A stretch of 64,000 bases of DNA from an uncultured Desulfatitalea sp. (GTDB taxonomy: Bacteria; Desulfobacterota; Desulfobacteria; Desulfobacterales; Desulfosarcinaceae), in assembly GCA_937868765.1 (NCBI GenBank), contig CALMNL010000016.1, positions 53,545-117,544 on the forward strand, written 5' to 3'. Of the stretch, positions 35,594-44,396 are shown piece after piece (position 1 is the first letter of the stretch; each line of letters begins with the position of its first letter). The position numbers and the translations under genes were made by a program. Under the pieces are notes generated by a model. That model had not been told where the DNA came from and did no database searches. It worked only from the letters and a program-made list of their open reading frames with translations.

Positions 35594-36922
35594 CTATCTT
35601 TTATAGCTTGCAGCATCGATATTGTACTTTTTCAGCCGATGCCAGAGGCTGCGCTCTTTGATCCCCAGAATTTTCGCCGCTTGCTTTTGGACGCCTCGGC
35701 ATTGGGACAGTGCCTGGATGAGCATGCTTTTTTCCAGTCCCTGCAGTTTTTCATCCATGTCCATCGGCTGCTCATCGGCGATTGGCATTTCGCTTGTAAC
35801 GCGGGGCCAACTCCGTGTGATGGAGGCGGGCAGGTGGGCCGGTTCGATGGCCTCGCCAGCCATGACCGCGGCAGATTGGATGGCATTCTGAAGTTCACGC
35901 ACGTTTCCAGGCCACTCATGGGCCATGAGCATCTGTAGGCTCGCGGTGGAAAGCTTGATCTCCCGGTCTGCGGTTCCAAGAAAATGGTCGACTAGGAGCG
36001 GGATGTCCTCGCGCCGATCCTTGAGCGGCGGCAGATGGATGACGAAGACGTTGAGGCGAAAGAAAAGATCCTGCCTGAAAAGTCCCTTTTTTACCAACTC
36101 CGGCAGATTTTTGTTGGTGGCCGCGATGAAGCGCGTGTTCACCCGCACGGTTTGGGTACCGCCGATTCTTTCAATGGATTTGTTTTCCAGTGCCCGCAGC
36201 ACCTTGGCCTGGGTTTCCAGGGGCATGTCGCCGATTTCGTCCAGAAACAGGGTGCCGTCATTGGCCAATTCCATTTTCCCCAACTTGCGCCCACTGGCCC
36301 CCGTGAACGCTCCTTTTTCGTGTCCGAACAATTCGCTCTCCAACAACCCTTCCGGAATGGCTGCGCAATTCATGGCCAGAAAGGCCTTGTCCCGCCTTGG
36401 ACTCTGGCGGTGGATGCTCCTGGCTGCCATTTCCTTGCCGGTACCGGTTTCGCCGACAATCAGCACCATGGCATCCGTGGGAGCCACTTTGACGATCTGA
36501 TTGAGAACGGCACGCATGGTCTTACTTTGACCGATGATTTCCGGAAAAAGCTCCCTGGCCTCAACTTTGCTCAGAATTTCGGTAACCTGATCGAATACCC
36601 TGGCGTAGCGGTACATTTCGTTGTCCTCGGCCGCAGGTGGCGGCGCCTGGACTTCGGGCTCCCGCAGAACGCCCAGGGTTTGGGTTCTATCCACAAAGCG
36701 CTGCACGGGGTGAATGAGAAAGCGCACCACCAAGAGTCCGCACCCGAAAGTGAACAGGGTCAGGATCGTGCCCCAGAATGCCAGCGGCCATTCCGGGGAC
36801 AGCCCGCGGTCCAGAAAGGAGCGGGTCAAACGATAGGCCGCGATGAGGGCGAAGATGGTGATGCCGGAGAAGATCACCGGAATGATCACGTACAGATTGA
36901 TGTGGAAGCGCGGGTTTCTCAT
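35594..36922 (-). CDS. Membrane-anchored sigma-54-dependent transcriptional activator
   Basis: A 442-residue bacterial enhancer-binding protein. Two N-terminal membrane helices (residues about 10-32 and 48-70) replace the usual receiver domain. The AAA+ domain spans about 125-360: Walker A GETGTGKE 157-164, GAFTGA 204-209 (sigma-54 contact), Walker B TLFLDEIGDMP 224-234. A Fis-type HTH is at the end (QKQAAKILGIKERSLWHRLK). Start ATG at 36922 overlaps the MshG stop as ATGA; a GTG at 36946 is less likely. It is the last gene of the assembly operon and directly precedes the pilin promoter, so it probably controls pilin transcription in response to a membrane or pilus signal. Confidence 0.94.
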   Translation of the reverse strand: MRNPRFHINLYVIIPVIFSGITIFALIAAYRLTRSFLDRGLSPEWPLAFWGTILTLFTFGCGLLVVRFLIHPVQRFVDRTQTLGVLREPEVQAPPPAAEDNEMYRYARVFDQVTEILSKVEARELFPEIIGQSKTMRAVLNQIVKVAPTDAMVLIVGETGTGKEMAARSIHRQSPRRDKAFLAMNCAAIPEGLLESELFGHEKGAFTGASGRKLGKMELANDGTLFLDEIGDMPLETQAKVLRALENKSIERIGGTQTVRVNTRFIAATNKNLPELVKKGLFRQDLFFRLNVFVIHLPPLKDRREDIPLLVDHFLGTADREIKLSTASLQMLMAHEWPGNVRELQNAIQSAAVMAGEAIEPAHLPASITRSWPRVTSEMPIADEQPMDMDEKLQGLEKSMLIQALSQCRGVQKQAAKILGIKERSLWHRLKKYNIDAASYKR

Positions 36923-38139
36923 TTGACGACCCGGGATAGATCCCACATGGGCATATAAATGGCCAGCGCGAAAAACCCGATGACGGTTGCCATGCCGATG
37001 ATCAAGATCGGTCCCAGCGCGTCGTTGAAGCGTTTGACCGCATATTCCAGCTCCCAGTCATAATGGGCGGCAATATCTACCAACATCTCTTCGAGCTTGC
37101 CGGACTCTTCGCCGATGGCGGTCATGTTGATCACGATGGGGGTGAAATACTGGGATTGGCGCAAGGGGCCGGCGATGCCGCGGCCCTCCTCCAGGCGTTC
37201 GGCCAGGCGGTCGAACTCCTGGGCAATGGCTCGGTTGTTGATGGTTTCCTGCAGGATGTGCATGGAATCCAGGACCGCCACCCCACTGGATTGGAGGATG
37301 GAAAAAATACTGGCAAAGCGGGCCATGGCCGCCTTGGTAAAGAGAGTGCCCAGCAGGGGCAGCTTGAGCAACCACTTGTCTTTGAGCAGGCGGCCCTCGT
37401 CGGTTCTGAGGTAGTAGCCAAGCGCCACGCCCCCTACGATGGCAGCCACGGCCAGTACTGGGCCATAGGTGGCCAGAAAATTATAAGCACGGATGCAGAT
37501 GCGGGTCAAAAGGGGCAGGGTAAGGCCGGATCGTTCGAAGATGTTGACGAACTTGGGGATGACGAACGTCAGCAAGACGAAAAAGGCAACTCCCAAAAAG
37601 GTCATGACGAAAATCGGATACTGCAGGGCCGTGCGGATATCGGTACGGATTTTGTGCTCATGCTCCATGATGTAGATCAGGCGGTCCATGACTTCCGGCA
37701 GCGCGCCGCTGGCTTCTCCCGCCCGGATCATGCTGCAGAAGAGTGGAGAAAAGACGCGGGGATATTTGCGAAACGCATCGTGGAGGGTGGAGCCCTGGGA
37801 AATATCCTGGCGCATGCCGATGACGATTTTTTTCAGGGCCGGATCTTCGGTCTGGGTTTCCAGGCTTTGCAGCAGCTGCATCATGGGGATGCCCGCCCGG
37901 ATCATGGTGCGAAACTGTTTGGTGAAAAGGATCAACTCGATCATGCGTACCGGCTGGATCCAGCGGGTCAGAAAATCAATCAGGGCGGTGGGCCGCGTCG
38001 CCGATAGCACATGGACCTTGGAGGGAATCAGTCCGTTTTCCACCAGCAGGGTGGTGGCGGCATCCAGGGACTCGGCTTCCATGGTGCCCGAGACGGTAGT
38101 CCCGAGCTCATTGATGGCACGGTAGGAGAATGTCTGCAT
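36919..38139 (-). CDS. Type IV pilus/MSHA inner-membrane platform protein (PilC/MshG-like)
   Basis: A 406-residue T2SF-family protein with two repeated halves: FTKQFRTMIRAGIPMMQLLQ near 70 and FASIFSILQSSGVAVLDSMH near 275, each followed by membrane segments; MIRAGEASGALPEVM and TAIGEESGKLEEML are the matching repeat elements. Start ATG follows AAGGA, 11 bases after the MshE stop. It forms the rotor platform for the assembly ATPase. Confidence 0.95.
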   Translation of the reverse strand: MQTFSYRAINELGTTVSGTMEAESLDAATTLLVENGLIPSKVHVLSATRPTALIDFLTRWIQPVRMIELILFTKQFRTMIRAGIPMMQLLQSLETQTEDPALKKIVIGMRQDISQGSTLHDAFRKYPRVFSPLFCSMIRAGEASGALPEVMDRLIYIMEHEHKIRTDIRTALQYPIFVMTFLGVAFFVLLTFVIPKFVNIFERSGLTLPLLTRICIRAYNFLATYGPVLAVAAIVGGVALGYYLRTDEGRLLKDKWLLKLPLLGTLFTKAAMARFASIFSILQSSGVAVLDSMHILQETINNRAIAQEFDRLAERLEEGRGIAGPLRQSQYFTPIVINMTAIGEESGKLEEMLVDIAAHYDWELEYAVKRFNDALGPILIIGMATVIGFFALAIYMPMWDLSRVVK

Positions 38140-38150
38140 CGTTTGAATCC

Positions 38151-39860
38151 TTAGGCCATCACGGCCGAGGCCGCTTCGTCCAAGGTGGTGATCCCTTGGG
38201 CCACTTTTTCGGCCGCGTCTTCTTTCAAGGTTTTCAAGCGCCCTTCCTTTTGAGCGGCACGGGTGATCTCCTGGGCTGAACAGCGCTTGAGGATCATGTC
38301 CTGCACCATGTCATCGATGATCAGGATTTCAAATACACCGGTTCGGCCTTTGTATCCTTTGTCCATACAATTATAGCAACCGGAACCTTTGACAAATTGG
38401 GCATCTTTGACTTTGTCGAGGCCCCAAAACTCGAGGGCGGCCTTGGGCGGTTGCTGCGGTTTCTTGCAGTAGGGGCAGACCTTGCGCACCAGGCGCTGGG
38501 CGATGGAGACCAACATCACCGAGGAGACCAGGAAGGGTTCCACGCCCATGTCGATGAAACGGGTGATGGCGCCGGCAGCGTCATTGGTGTGAACGGTGCT
38601 CAACACGCGATGACCGGTCAAAGCTGCCTGAACGGAGATGCCGGCTGTTTCGGCGTCGCGCGTTTCGCCCACCATGATCACATCCGGATCCTGGCGCATG
38701 AGCGAACGCAAACCACTGGCAAATGTCATGCCCGCCTTGCGGTTCAACTGGATCTGCCGGATTTTGTTGACCCGGTACTCCACCGGATCTTCCAAGGTGA
38801 GGATATTGATGTCGGGCTGGTTGATACGCTTGAGGATCGAGTAGAGCGTGGTGCTCTTGCCGCTGCCGGTGGGGCCGGTGCTCAGGATCATGCCATAGGG
38901 CTTGAAGATCATGCTTTCCAGCTTGGCGATGTCGGTGGCGCTCATGCCCAACTCTTCCAGGGAGTAGACGCCGCTGCTGGTATCCAGCAGGCGCAGCACC
39001 ATGTTCTCACCGTAGATCGTTGGAATGGTGGAGGCGCGGATATTGATCTCCTTGTTGTCCATGCGAATCGTAAAGCGGCCGTCCTGGGGCACACGCGACA
39101 GCGAGATGTCCATATTGGCCAGAATCTTGAGGCGCGACACGATCAGCAAGTGCATGGATTTGGGAGGGGCGGGTACTTCGTGCAGCTTGCCGTCCACCCG
39201 AAACCGAACTTGGACGCGATCTTTTTCCGGACTGATGTGCACGTCGCTGGCACCGTCCCGTACGGCCTGGGAAAGGATAGAGTTGACCAGGCGGATAACG
39301 GGCGCCTCCTCGGCCATGTCATGCAGCGACTTGACTTCGAGGTCCTGGGTGGTGCGCTCTTTCTCGCCATCCTGGGCCCGCTCGATCTCCATATCCTCCA
39401 TGCTTTCGAGCATGCCGCCCATGGTGGAGTAGGTGCCGTACAGGGTGCCAAGCAGGTGGTTCCACTCCTGGTAGGTGCAGATCACCGACTCGACTTCCAT
39501 ATTGGTATAGACTTCGATGGCATCCAGGGCGTTGATATCCGTGGGGTCGGTCATGGCCAACGTAATGAGATTGTTGGTCTTGGCCACCGGGACGGCCTGG
39601 TACTTTTGGGCCAGTTCCACCGGAAGGATGTCGATCATGCCCATGTCGATGGGGAAGTTGTCTGGATAGTATTTGGGGATTTTCAACTGTCGCGAAATCA
39701 GATCCGCGATCTGGCCGCCGCTCACGATGCCTTCGCGCACCAGGAATTGGCCCAGCTTCATGTTGTTGCGCTTATGGTCCAGCACCGCCTGCTTGAGTTG
39801 ATCTTCGTTCAACAAGCCGGCTTCCACCAGCATCTCTCCGAGTTTCTTTTTGGCTTTCAC
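38151..39860 (-). CDS. Pilus assembly ATPase (PilB/MshE-like)
   Basis: A 569-residue GspE/PilB ATPase. An N-terminal MshEN/T2SSE_N region (about 1-150) contains LGQFLVREGIVS and YYPDNFPIDMGMIDILPVEL; MshEN domains in related proteins bind c-di-GMP, though I did not verify the binding residues. Walker A is GPTGSGKST near 330, then the Asp box LTLEDPVEYR, His box TGHRVLSTVHTND, and a tetracysteine zinc site CPYCKKP...CYNCMDKGYKGR. GTG start with GAGGA five bases upstream, eight bases after the MshM-like stop. Confidence 0.96.
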   Translation of the reverse strand: MKAKKKLGEMLVEAGLLNEDQLKQAVLDHKRNNMKLGQFLVREGIVSGGQIADLISRQLKIPKYYPDNFPIDMGMIDILPVELAQKYQAVPVAKTNNLITLAMTDPTDINALDAIEVYTNMEVESVICTYQEWNHLLGTLYGTYSTMGGMLESMEDMEIERAQDGEKERTTQDLEVKSLHDMAEEAPVIRLVNSILSQAVRDGASDVHISPEKDRVQVRFRVDGKLHEVPAPPKSMHLLIVSRLKILANMDISLSRVPQDGRFTIRMDNKEINIRASTIPTIYGENMVLRLLDTSSGVYSLEELGMSATDIAKLESMIFKPYGMILSTGPTGSGKSTTLYSILKRINQPDINILTLEDPVEYRVNKIRQIQLNRKAGMTFASGLRSLMRQDPDVIMVGETRDAETAGISVQAALTGHRVLSTVHTNDAAGAITRFIDMGVEPFLVSSVMLVSIAQRLVRKVCPYCKKPQQPPKAALEFWGLDKVKDAQFVKGSGCYNCMDKGYKGRTGVFEILIIDDMVQDMILKRCSAQEITRAAQKEGRLKTLKEDAAEKVAQGITTLDEAASAVMA

Positions 39861-39868
39861 TTAGATCC

Positions 39869-41593
39869 TCATTCGTGGTTTCGAAAATCTTTGGGCACAT
39901 CCATGTTGGGATTGGAAAACAACAGTGCGCCTCCAGGCCAGCCGGATTGGATTTCGGCTTTTGAGGCCAAAGGCGTCGGCAACGCGGTCAGCGCTCCCTG
40001 AGCGTCGCCCTGGGAATCGAATAGCATCGCCAGCGATAATTGAAAGCGGGAACCTATGCCCGGCGCCCAGTAACAAAACAAGCGCACCGGCACCCTCGTC
40101 ATTAGTGATGCATCCATTAATTTGTCCCGGGCCGCAGACAGGGTGCCCACTTCGTCCAGTACAATCCGGTGTTGTCTTAATTGTCGATCATCCCATTGGA
40201 AAACCACAAGCGGAAAGGTGACTATATCCTGGATGTCGATGGCATCCGGATTTTGGATATTCGGGTTGGCGGCCATCACAGAGCGCAGGCACCGATTTTC
40301 ATCTGCGCCATAGACGAGACGTGCCAGTTGCGTGAGGGTGTCACCCGGTCTTACAGGTAATTCGCCCAGCACCAGCGGAGGTTCGATCGTCGGCCATTCG
40401 GCGGGTGTCGGTTCGGAGGCAGCGATGGGTTCGGAGCGGGTTTCCGGCGTATGGGTCGAAGCAGGCAAGGCAGAAGTTGCCGCAGACCCATCACTGGACG
40501 GCGATGAATGGCTTTCACCGATATACGTGGCGGCCGGCGGGGGTGATATGGTCGGCAGCGGCGTAATCTGCAAAGGGGCATCTCGGGCAGGCTGGGGTTG
40601 CCCTTCAGCCACCTGCTCCGGTGCCGGCTGCATTTGGATCTTGAAAATCGATGATACCGCCGCGCGCTCGGACTCATGGGCCAGGTATTGCGGCAGAAAA
40701 GCGACCATTAACAGAAGAGCTGCCGTGAATACAGCGCCGGCCAGCAGTCGGTGCCTCCAGGGCCTTTGCTTTTGAATCAGGCGCTGCTTGCATGTGCGGA
40801 TCAATTTCCAACCGGCCCGGGTGCGGTTCTGAATGAGCAGGGTCAGGACGCTCTGGTGGCACAGGTGGATGATCTTGCGCGGATAACCATGGGTGGCGCG
40901 ATAAATGGCCCAGAGGGCCGGCAATGTGAAAAGTTCCCTGGGTTTGGCCGTGGCGCTGGATAGTTTGAGCCGGTGGTGGATCATCCGACGGGTGTCTTTG
41001 AAATCCATGGGCGCCAAATGATGCAGCAGGTTGATCCGGTCGGCGAAATTGGCATGGTTTTCAAGGATGCGCTCGAATTCCAGCTGGGCGAAGATTACGA
41101 TCTGGAGCAGCTTGAACTGGTTGGTCTCGAAGTTGAGCAATTCCCGTAGAATCTCTACGCAAGGCGGAGAGATCTTCTGCCCTTCGTCGATGATCAGGAC
41201 CACCGTGCGTTGCTGGTCGACTCCTTTGGCAAAGAGCGCATGCTGGATATGATCCTTGAGGGCCAGCGCGGACACGCCTGGATCGGCATCCTGGTCATGG
41301 AACAGAGCGTAGAGGAGACGGAGGAATTCTTCGGATGAACCGAAGGAAGGGTCAAGGATCAAGTGGGTTTCGATATCGGCCTCTGCCGAAAACTTGCGGA
41401 TCAGCTCCCGGCAGAGGGTGGTTTTGCCGGTCCCCACCTCGCCCATGATTACATTGAGACCACGTTTGAGGCGCAGGGCCAATTCCAGCTTCTGCAGGCA
41501 CTCCTGATGCCGGCGGGACAGGAAGAAATACTCCGGGTCCGGCGAGTTGGAGAACGGTTCGCGCTTGAGCTGCAGAAGCTTATAGTATTCCAT
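39869..41593 (-). CDS. MshM/ExeA-like AAA ATPase with transmembrane and LysM-like C-terminus
   Basis: A 574-residue protein. Residues 1-270 are an ExeA-type AAA ATPase: NPDPEYFFLSRRHQ-like start, Walker A GEVGTGKTT 51-59, Walker B VVLIIDEGQ near 132. A single membrane helix follows (GAVFTAALLLMVAFLPQYLA, about 285-305), then a Pro/Ser/Thr-rich linker. The LysM-like segment (LPVRPGDTLTQLARLVYGAD, about 422-470) should be periplasmic. ExeA-type proteins help the secretin pass the cell wall; the LysM part fits peptidoglycan binding. Between MshL and MshE, as in MSHA clusters. Confidence 0.93.
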   Translation of the reverse strand: MEYYKLLQLKREPFSNSPDPEYFFLSRRHQECLQKLELALRLKRGLNVIMGEVGTGKTTLCRELIRKFSAEADIETHLILDPSFGSSEEFLRLLYALFHDQDADPGVSALALKDHIQHALFAKGVDQQRTVVLIIDEGQKISPPCVEILRELLNFETNQFKLLQIVIFAQLEFERILENHANFADRINLLHHLAPMDFKDTRRMIHHRLKLSSATAKPRELFTLPALWAIYRATHGYPRKIIHLCHQSVLTLLIQNRTRAGWKLIRTCKQRLIQKQRPWRHRLLAGAVFTAALLLMVAFLPQYLAHESERAAVSSIFKIQMQPAPEQVAEGQPQPARDAPLQITPLPTISPPPAATYIGESHSSPSSDGSAATSALPASTHTPETRSEPIAASEPTPAEWPTIEPPLVLGELPVRPGDTLTQLARLVYGADENRCLRSVMAANPNIQNPDAIDIQDIVTFPLVVFQWDDRQLRQHRIVLDEVGTLSAARDKLMDASLMTRVPVRLFCYWAPGIGSRFQLSLAMLFDSQGDAQGALTALPTPLASKAEIQSGWPGGALLFSNPNMDVPKDFRNHE

Positions 41594-41659
41594 GATCTAA
41601 GGCACTTCGTCCCTGGCCGGTTGTACGATTCCTGAGCATGGATCGCACAGTCGGACGGG

Positions 41660-43234
41660 TTAAGGGTTTGCCGGACCGGGGGGGGCGGTTTTTATATCCG
41701 GCACCGGGCCGGGTCGGGCCTTGAGAATGCGCGGCGTGATGAAGATCATCAGATCCTGCATTTCGCTGCTCCGGCTCTGGTTCTTGAAAAGGTAGCCGAT
41801 GACCGGCAGACTTCTCAACCACGGCACTCCGGCTTCGCCATCCTGGTCGGTGTTTTTTTTGAGACCGCCGATCACTGTCGTCTGGCCGTCGAACAAGATC
41901 ACGTTGGTGGTGGCCTTTTTGGCGACGATGGTGGGATAAGTCAGGACCTTACGGGTGAAATCGACTTCGTTTTTGGTGGTGATGATATCCAGTTTGAGAA
42001 CGTCCCCCTGGATTACATGGGGGGTGACTTCCAGTCTCAGCAAGGCTTCTTTGTAGATGACGTTGGAGGTATTCTCGGTGATGACCGGGATGGGTACCTC
42101 GTCCCCGCTTTCGATGAGCGCCTTGGTGTTGTCCAGGGTGGTGATCGAAGGACTGGAGAGGATATTGAGCTTGCCTTCTTCTTCCAAGGCCGACAATTCC
42201 ATGGCCAATATGCCATCCGCGCCCCGGGTGATGAAGCCCAGCGCCATTCCCGTTCCAGTCTGCGCCGCACTGGACAGGTTCGCCGGAAAATTGATCCCCA
42301 AGCCTGGATCGGTGTTGATGTCGCCAGGGGTGCTGATATCTGAAGAAGTAAACGGCTTAGGCGCAACGACGAAACTAGTGCCGCCATTATTGGCATACAC
42401 GCCACCCCAGGCAACTCCCAGTTCCCGGGCCGTGCGGCTGGTGGTCTCGACGATGAAGGCTTCGATGAGGATTTGGGGGGTGGGACGATCCAGTTCGGCG
42501 ATCATGGGGACGATCCGCTGGATATCGCTGGGCGTGGCCTGGATGATAAGTGAATTGGTATGGCTGTCCACCATCACCGAGCCGACCAGTTCTCCCGGCT
42601 TTTTCGCGGTGAGCACTTTCTCTACGTTTTCCCTCAATTTTTCGGCACTGGCAAAATCCACGGGGATGATTTTGGTTACCAGCGGGGCCTGCATCCTCAA
42701 TTCCTGTTCTTTGGCAAGGATCTTCTCTTCGGCCTCAAGATTCTTCAAATTCCGGTCGCGGTCCTCGATGGTGACGATGCGAACGATATCGCCTTCCCAT
42801 TCATAAGCCAGCCCCTGGGAGTTCAGAATGCCCATGAACACCTGATCCCATGCGGTATCTTTGACGTTGATGCTGATGCGTCCCTGTACGCTTTCATTGA
42901 TCATGATGTTCAGATCCACGGCCCTGGCCAGGGCGCGCAGCAAGACGGTCACATCGGCCAGGTGCATCTTCATGGTGATTTTGCGCTTGGGCAACGGTCG
43001 TGTGGCTTTGCGGCGGGTCTGTACCGCTTCGAAAGTTTCAATTTTTTTAGGTTTCAGGTCAAGTGAGCGATCCCGTGCACTGGGAGAGAAGCCCTGGCTC
43101 TCGTTGGCTTTCTTCTGCCAGTCTTCTGGAGGTACGGGCGAGCTCTTCGGTTGAGGGGTGGTGCACGCCCCTATCGATGCCGAAACCAGGACGGCGGCCA
43201 TTAACCACAGAATTTTGTAATTGCGACGCATCAT
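41660..43234 (-). CDS. MshL/PilQ-like outer-membrane secretin
   Basis: A 524-residue secretin made as a lipoprotein: signal ILWLMAAVLVSASIGAC with Cys near residue 24. Then an STN/N0 domain (LADVTVLLRALARAVDLNIM), an N1/Secretin_N domain (VMVDSHTNSLIIQATPSDIQ) and the secretin core (ARELGVAWGG, LSSPSITTLDNTKALIESGD, GQTTVIGGL, VPWLRSLPVIGYLFKNQ, DLMIFITPRIL). ATG at 43234 chosen over an open TTG at 43276. The preceding PilP-like gene ends 38 bases upstream. Forms the pilus exit channel. Confidence 0.95.
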   Translation of the reverse strand: MMRRNYKILWLMAAVLVSASIGACTTPQPKSSPVPPEDWQKKANESQGFSPSARDRSLDLKPKKIETFEAVQTRRKATRPLPKRKITMKMHLADVTVLLRALARAVDLNIMINESVQGRISINVKDTAWDQVFMGILNSQGLAYEWEGDIVRIVTIEDRDRNLKNLEAEEKILAKEQELRMQAPLVTKIIPVDFASAEKLRENVEKVLTAKKPGELVGSVMVDSHTNSLIIQATPSDIQRIVPMIAELDRPTPQILIEAFIVETTSRTARELGVAWGGVYANNGGTSFVVAPKPFTSSDISTPGDINTDPGLGINFPANLSSAAQTGTGMALGFITRGADGILAMELSALEEEGKLNILSSPSITTLDNTKALIESGDEVPIPVITENTSNVIYKEALLRLEVTPHVIQGDVLKLDIITTKNEVDFTRKVLTYPTIVAKKATTNVILFDGQTTVIGGLKKNTDQDGEAGVPWLRSLPVIGYLFKNQSRSSEMQDLMIFITPRILKARPGPVPDIKTAPPGPANP

Positions 43235-43272
43235 AAGGATATCCACTGTTTTGGGGTTGGCCTGGTAACGCC

Positions 43273-43794
43273 TCAATCGATTTCGCTGAGGGTCAATTGA
43301 ATCTTCTCGCCGTTTGGGCTGCTGATTACGACGCCATCGGGCGAAATGCTTTCTAGATAGTTCCCGCTGGTACCGATCATGTCGCCCACGGCATATTCCA
43401 AACCGTTGATGATCGCCAAACGGGTATCGCCTATCTGAAGAAATCCAGTAAACGTAAACGCTGGCGCCGGTTCCTTGGCGGCGGCTACCTGCTTTGGCCC
43501 GGTCGGTTGCTCCGAGGGCTTGGATTCAATAAGTGCCGCGGATTGGAGGAAGGGATCCTTCGTCCATGGGGAAGAGGCTTGGTTCACTGCGTGTTGGGCT
43601 TCAGACCCAACACGCTCGGCCACCAGTTTCTGGGTCATCTCAGTGGCGAACTTGCGTGTTTCATCCGCGGGATTTGTTTGCGGGGCGGCAGAAGGTGTGC
43701 TTTTTTTGATGCCCCGGGTGCCGAGCAATTCATAGGCACCATAGACAATGGTGAGGCACATTACTCCCACGATTATTTTTTCACGCTTGGTCAT
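43273..43794 (-). CDS. PilP/MshK-like pilus assembly protein
   Basis: A 173-residue protein: one N-terminal membrane helix (IIVGVMCLTIVYGAYELLG), a disordered Ala/Pro/Ser-rich linker, and a C-terminal beta domain (FTFTGFLQIGDTRLAIINGL, YAVGDMIG, ESISPDGVVIS) that matches the PilP/GspC homology-region pattern that binds secretins. Identified partly by position between PilO-like and MshL-like genes. Confidence 0.85.
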   Translation of the reverse strand: MTKREKIIVGVMCLTIVYGAYELLGTRGIKKSTPSAAPQTNPADETRKFATEMTQKLVAERVGSEAQHAVNQASSPWTKDPFLQSAALIESKPSEQPTGPKQVAAAKEPAPAFTFTGFLQIGDTRLAIINGLEYAVGDMIGTSGNYLESISPDGVVISSPNGEKIQLTLSEID

Positions 43795-43857
43795 ATGTCC
43801 CCTTCATCGGTTGCATGATCAGTCGATCCGTCGCACGCTCGTTCTCTCACCGAAGTG

Positions 43858-44385
43858 CTAACCTTGATTCAATGACAATTTCAGCTGGATTCTTTTCATA
43901 TCCTTTTCCGTCTTGACCTGCATCTGGTCGATGGCTCGCAGATAGGGCAACTGGCAGATCTTCAGCAGTAACTTCCTGAAATTGAAAAAATCGCCCTCAT
44001 AGGCGACATTCATGGTCAGATGCCCCGAGTCCTCCAGATAACTGCTTACATCAGGCGTGGCGTTGACGAAGATGACACCGCTCTCCTTTGCCAGGGTCTG
44101 GAAGACCTCGCCGATGTCGGCGATTTCTCTTTTGGATACCTTGCTTCCCGTTGGCATGGGCAGGTCCTGGGGTACATTTTGTTGCACTCGCTTGATGAGC
44201 TCCATGTAAAGGGGATGCAAGAGTTCCTGGTGTTGAACTTTTTGGCTGAGTTGCGCAATGTCTGTTTCCATCTGGCCCATGGCCGACATATTTGGGAAAA
44301 CAGCTACCAGCAGGAACGCGATTACGCCTGCTCCGCAAACAGCGAGGTATATCAGGTTGCTTGAGTGTATCTTGGGAATCGCCAT
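43858..44385 (-). CDS. PilO/MshJ-like pilus assembly protein
   Basis: A 175-residue protein with one membrane helix (about 12-32), a coiled coil (METDIAQLSQKVQHQELLHP) and a ferredoxin-like C-terminal domain (TMNVAYEGDFFNFRKLLLKI near 123), the PilO/GspM architecture. It starts 11 bases after the PilM-N stop. Part of the inner-membrane alignment complex connecting platform and secretin. Confidence 0.88.
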   Translation of the reverse strand: MAIPKIHSSNLIYLAVCGAGVIAFLLVAVFPNMSAMGQMETDIAQLSQKVQHQELLHPLYMELIKRVQQNVPQDLPMPTGSKVSKREIADIGEVFQTLAKESGVIFVNATPDVSSYLEDSGHLTMNVAYEGDFFNFRKLLLKICQLPYLRAIDQMQVKTEKDMKRIQLKLSLNQG

Positions 44386-44396
44386 ATCACCCCATC

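Noticed and set aside
35389..35616. A 75-codon open frame on the minus strand between the pilin and activator genes
   Set aside because: It overlaps the 3' end of the activator gene and covers the sigma-54 promoter of the pilin; the AT-rich sequence looks like a control region and the translation matches no family.
38397..40001. A 534-codon plus-strand frame antisense to the MshE gene
   Set aside because: It mirrors the ATPase gene and is His/Gly/Asp-rich without motifs.
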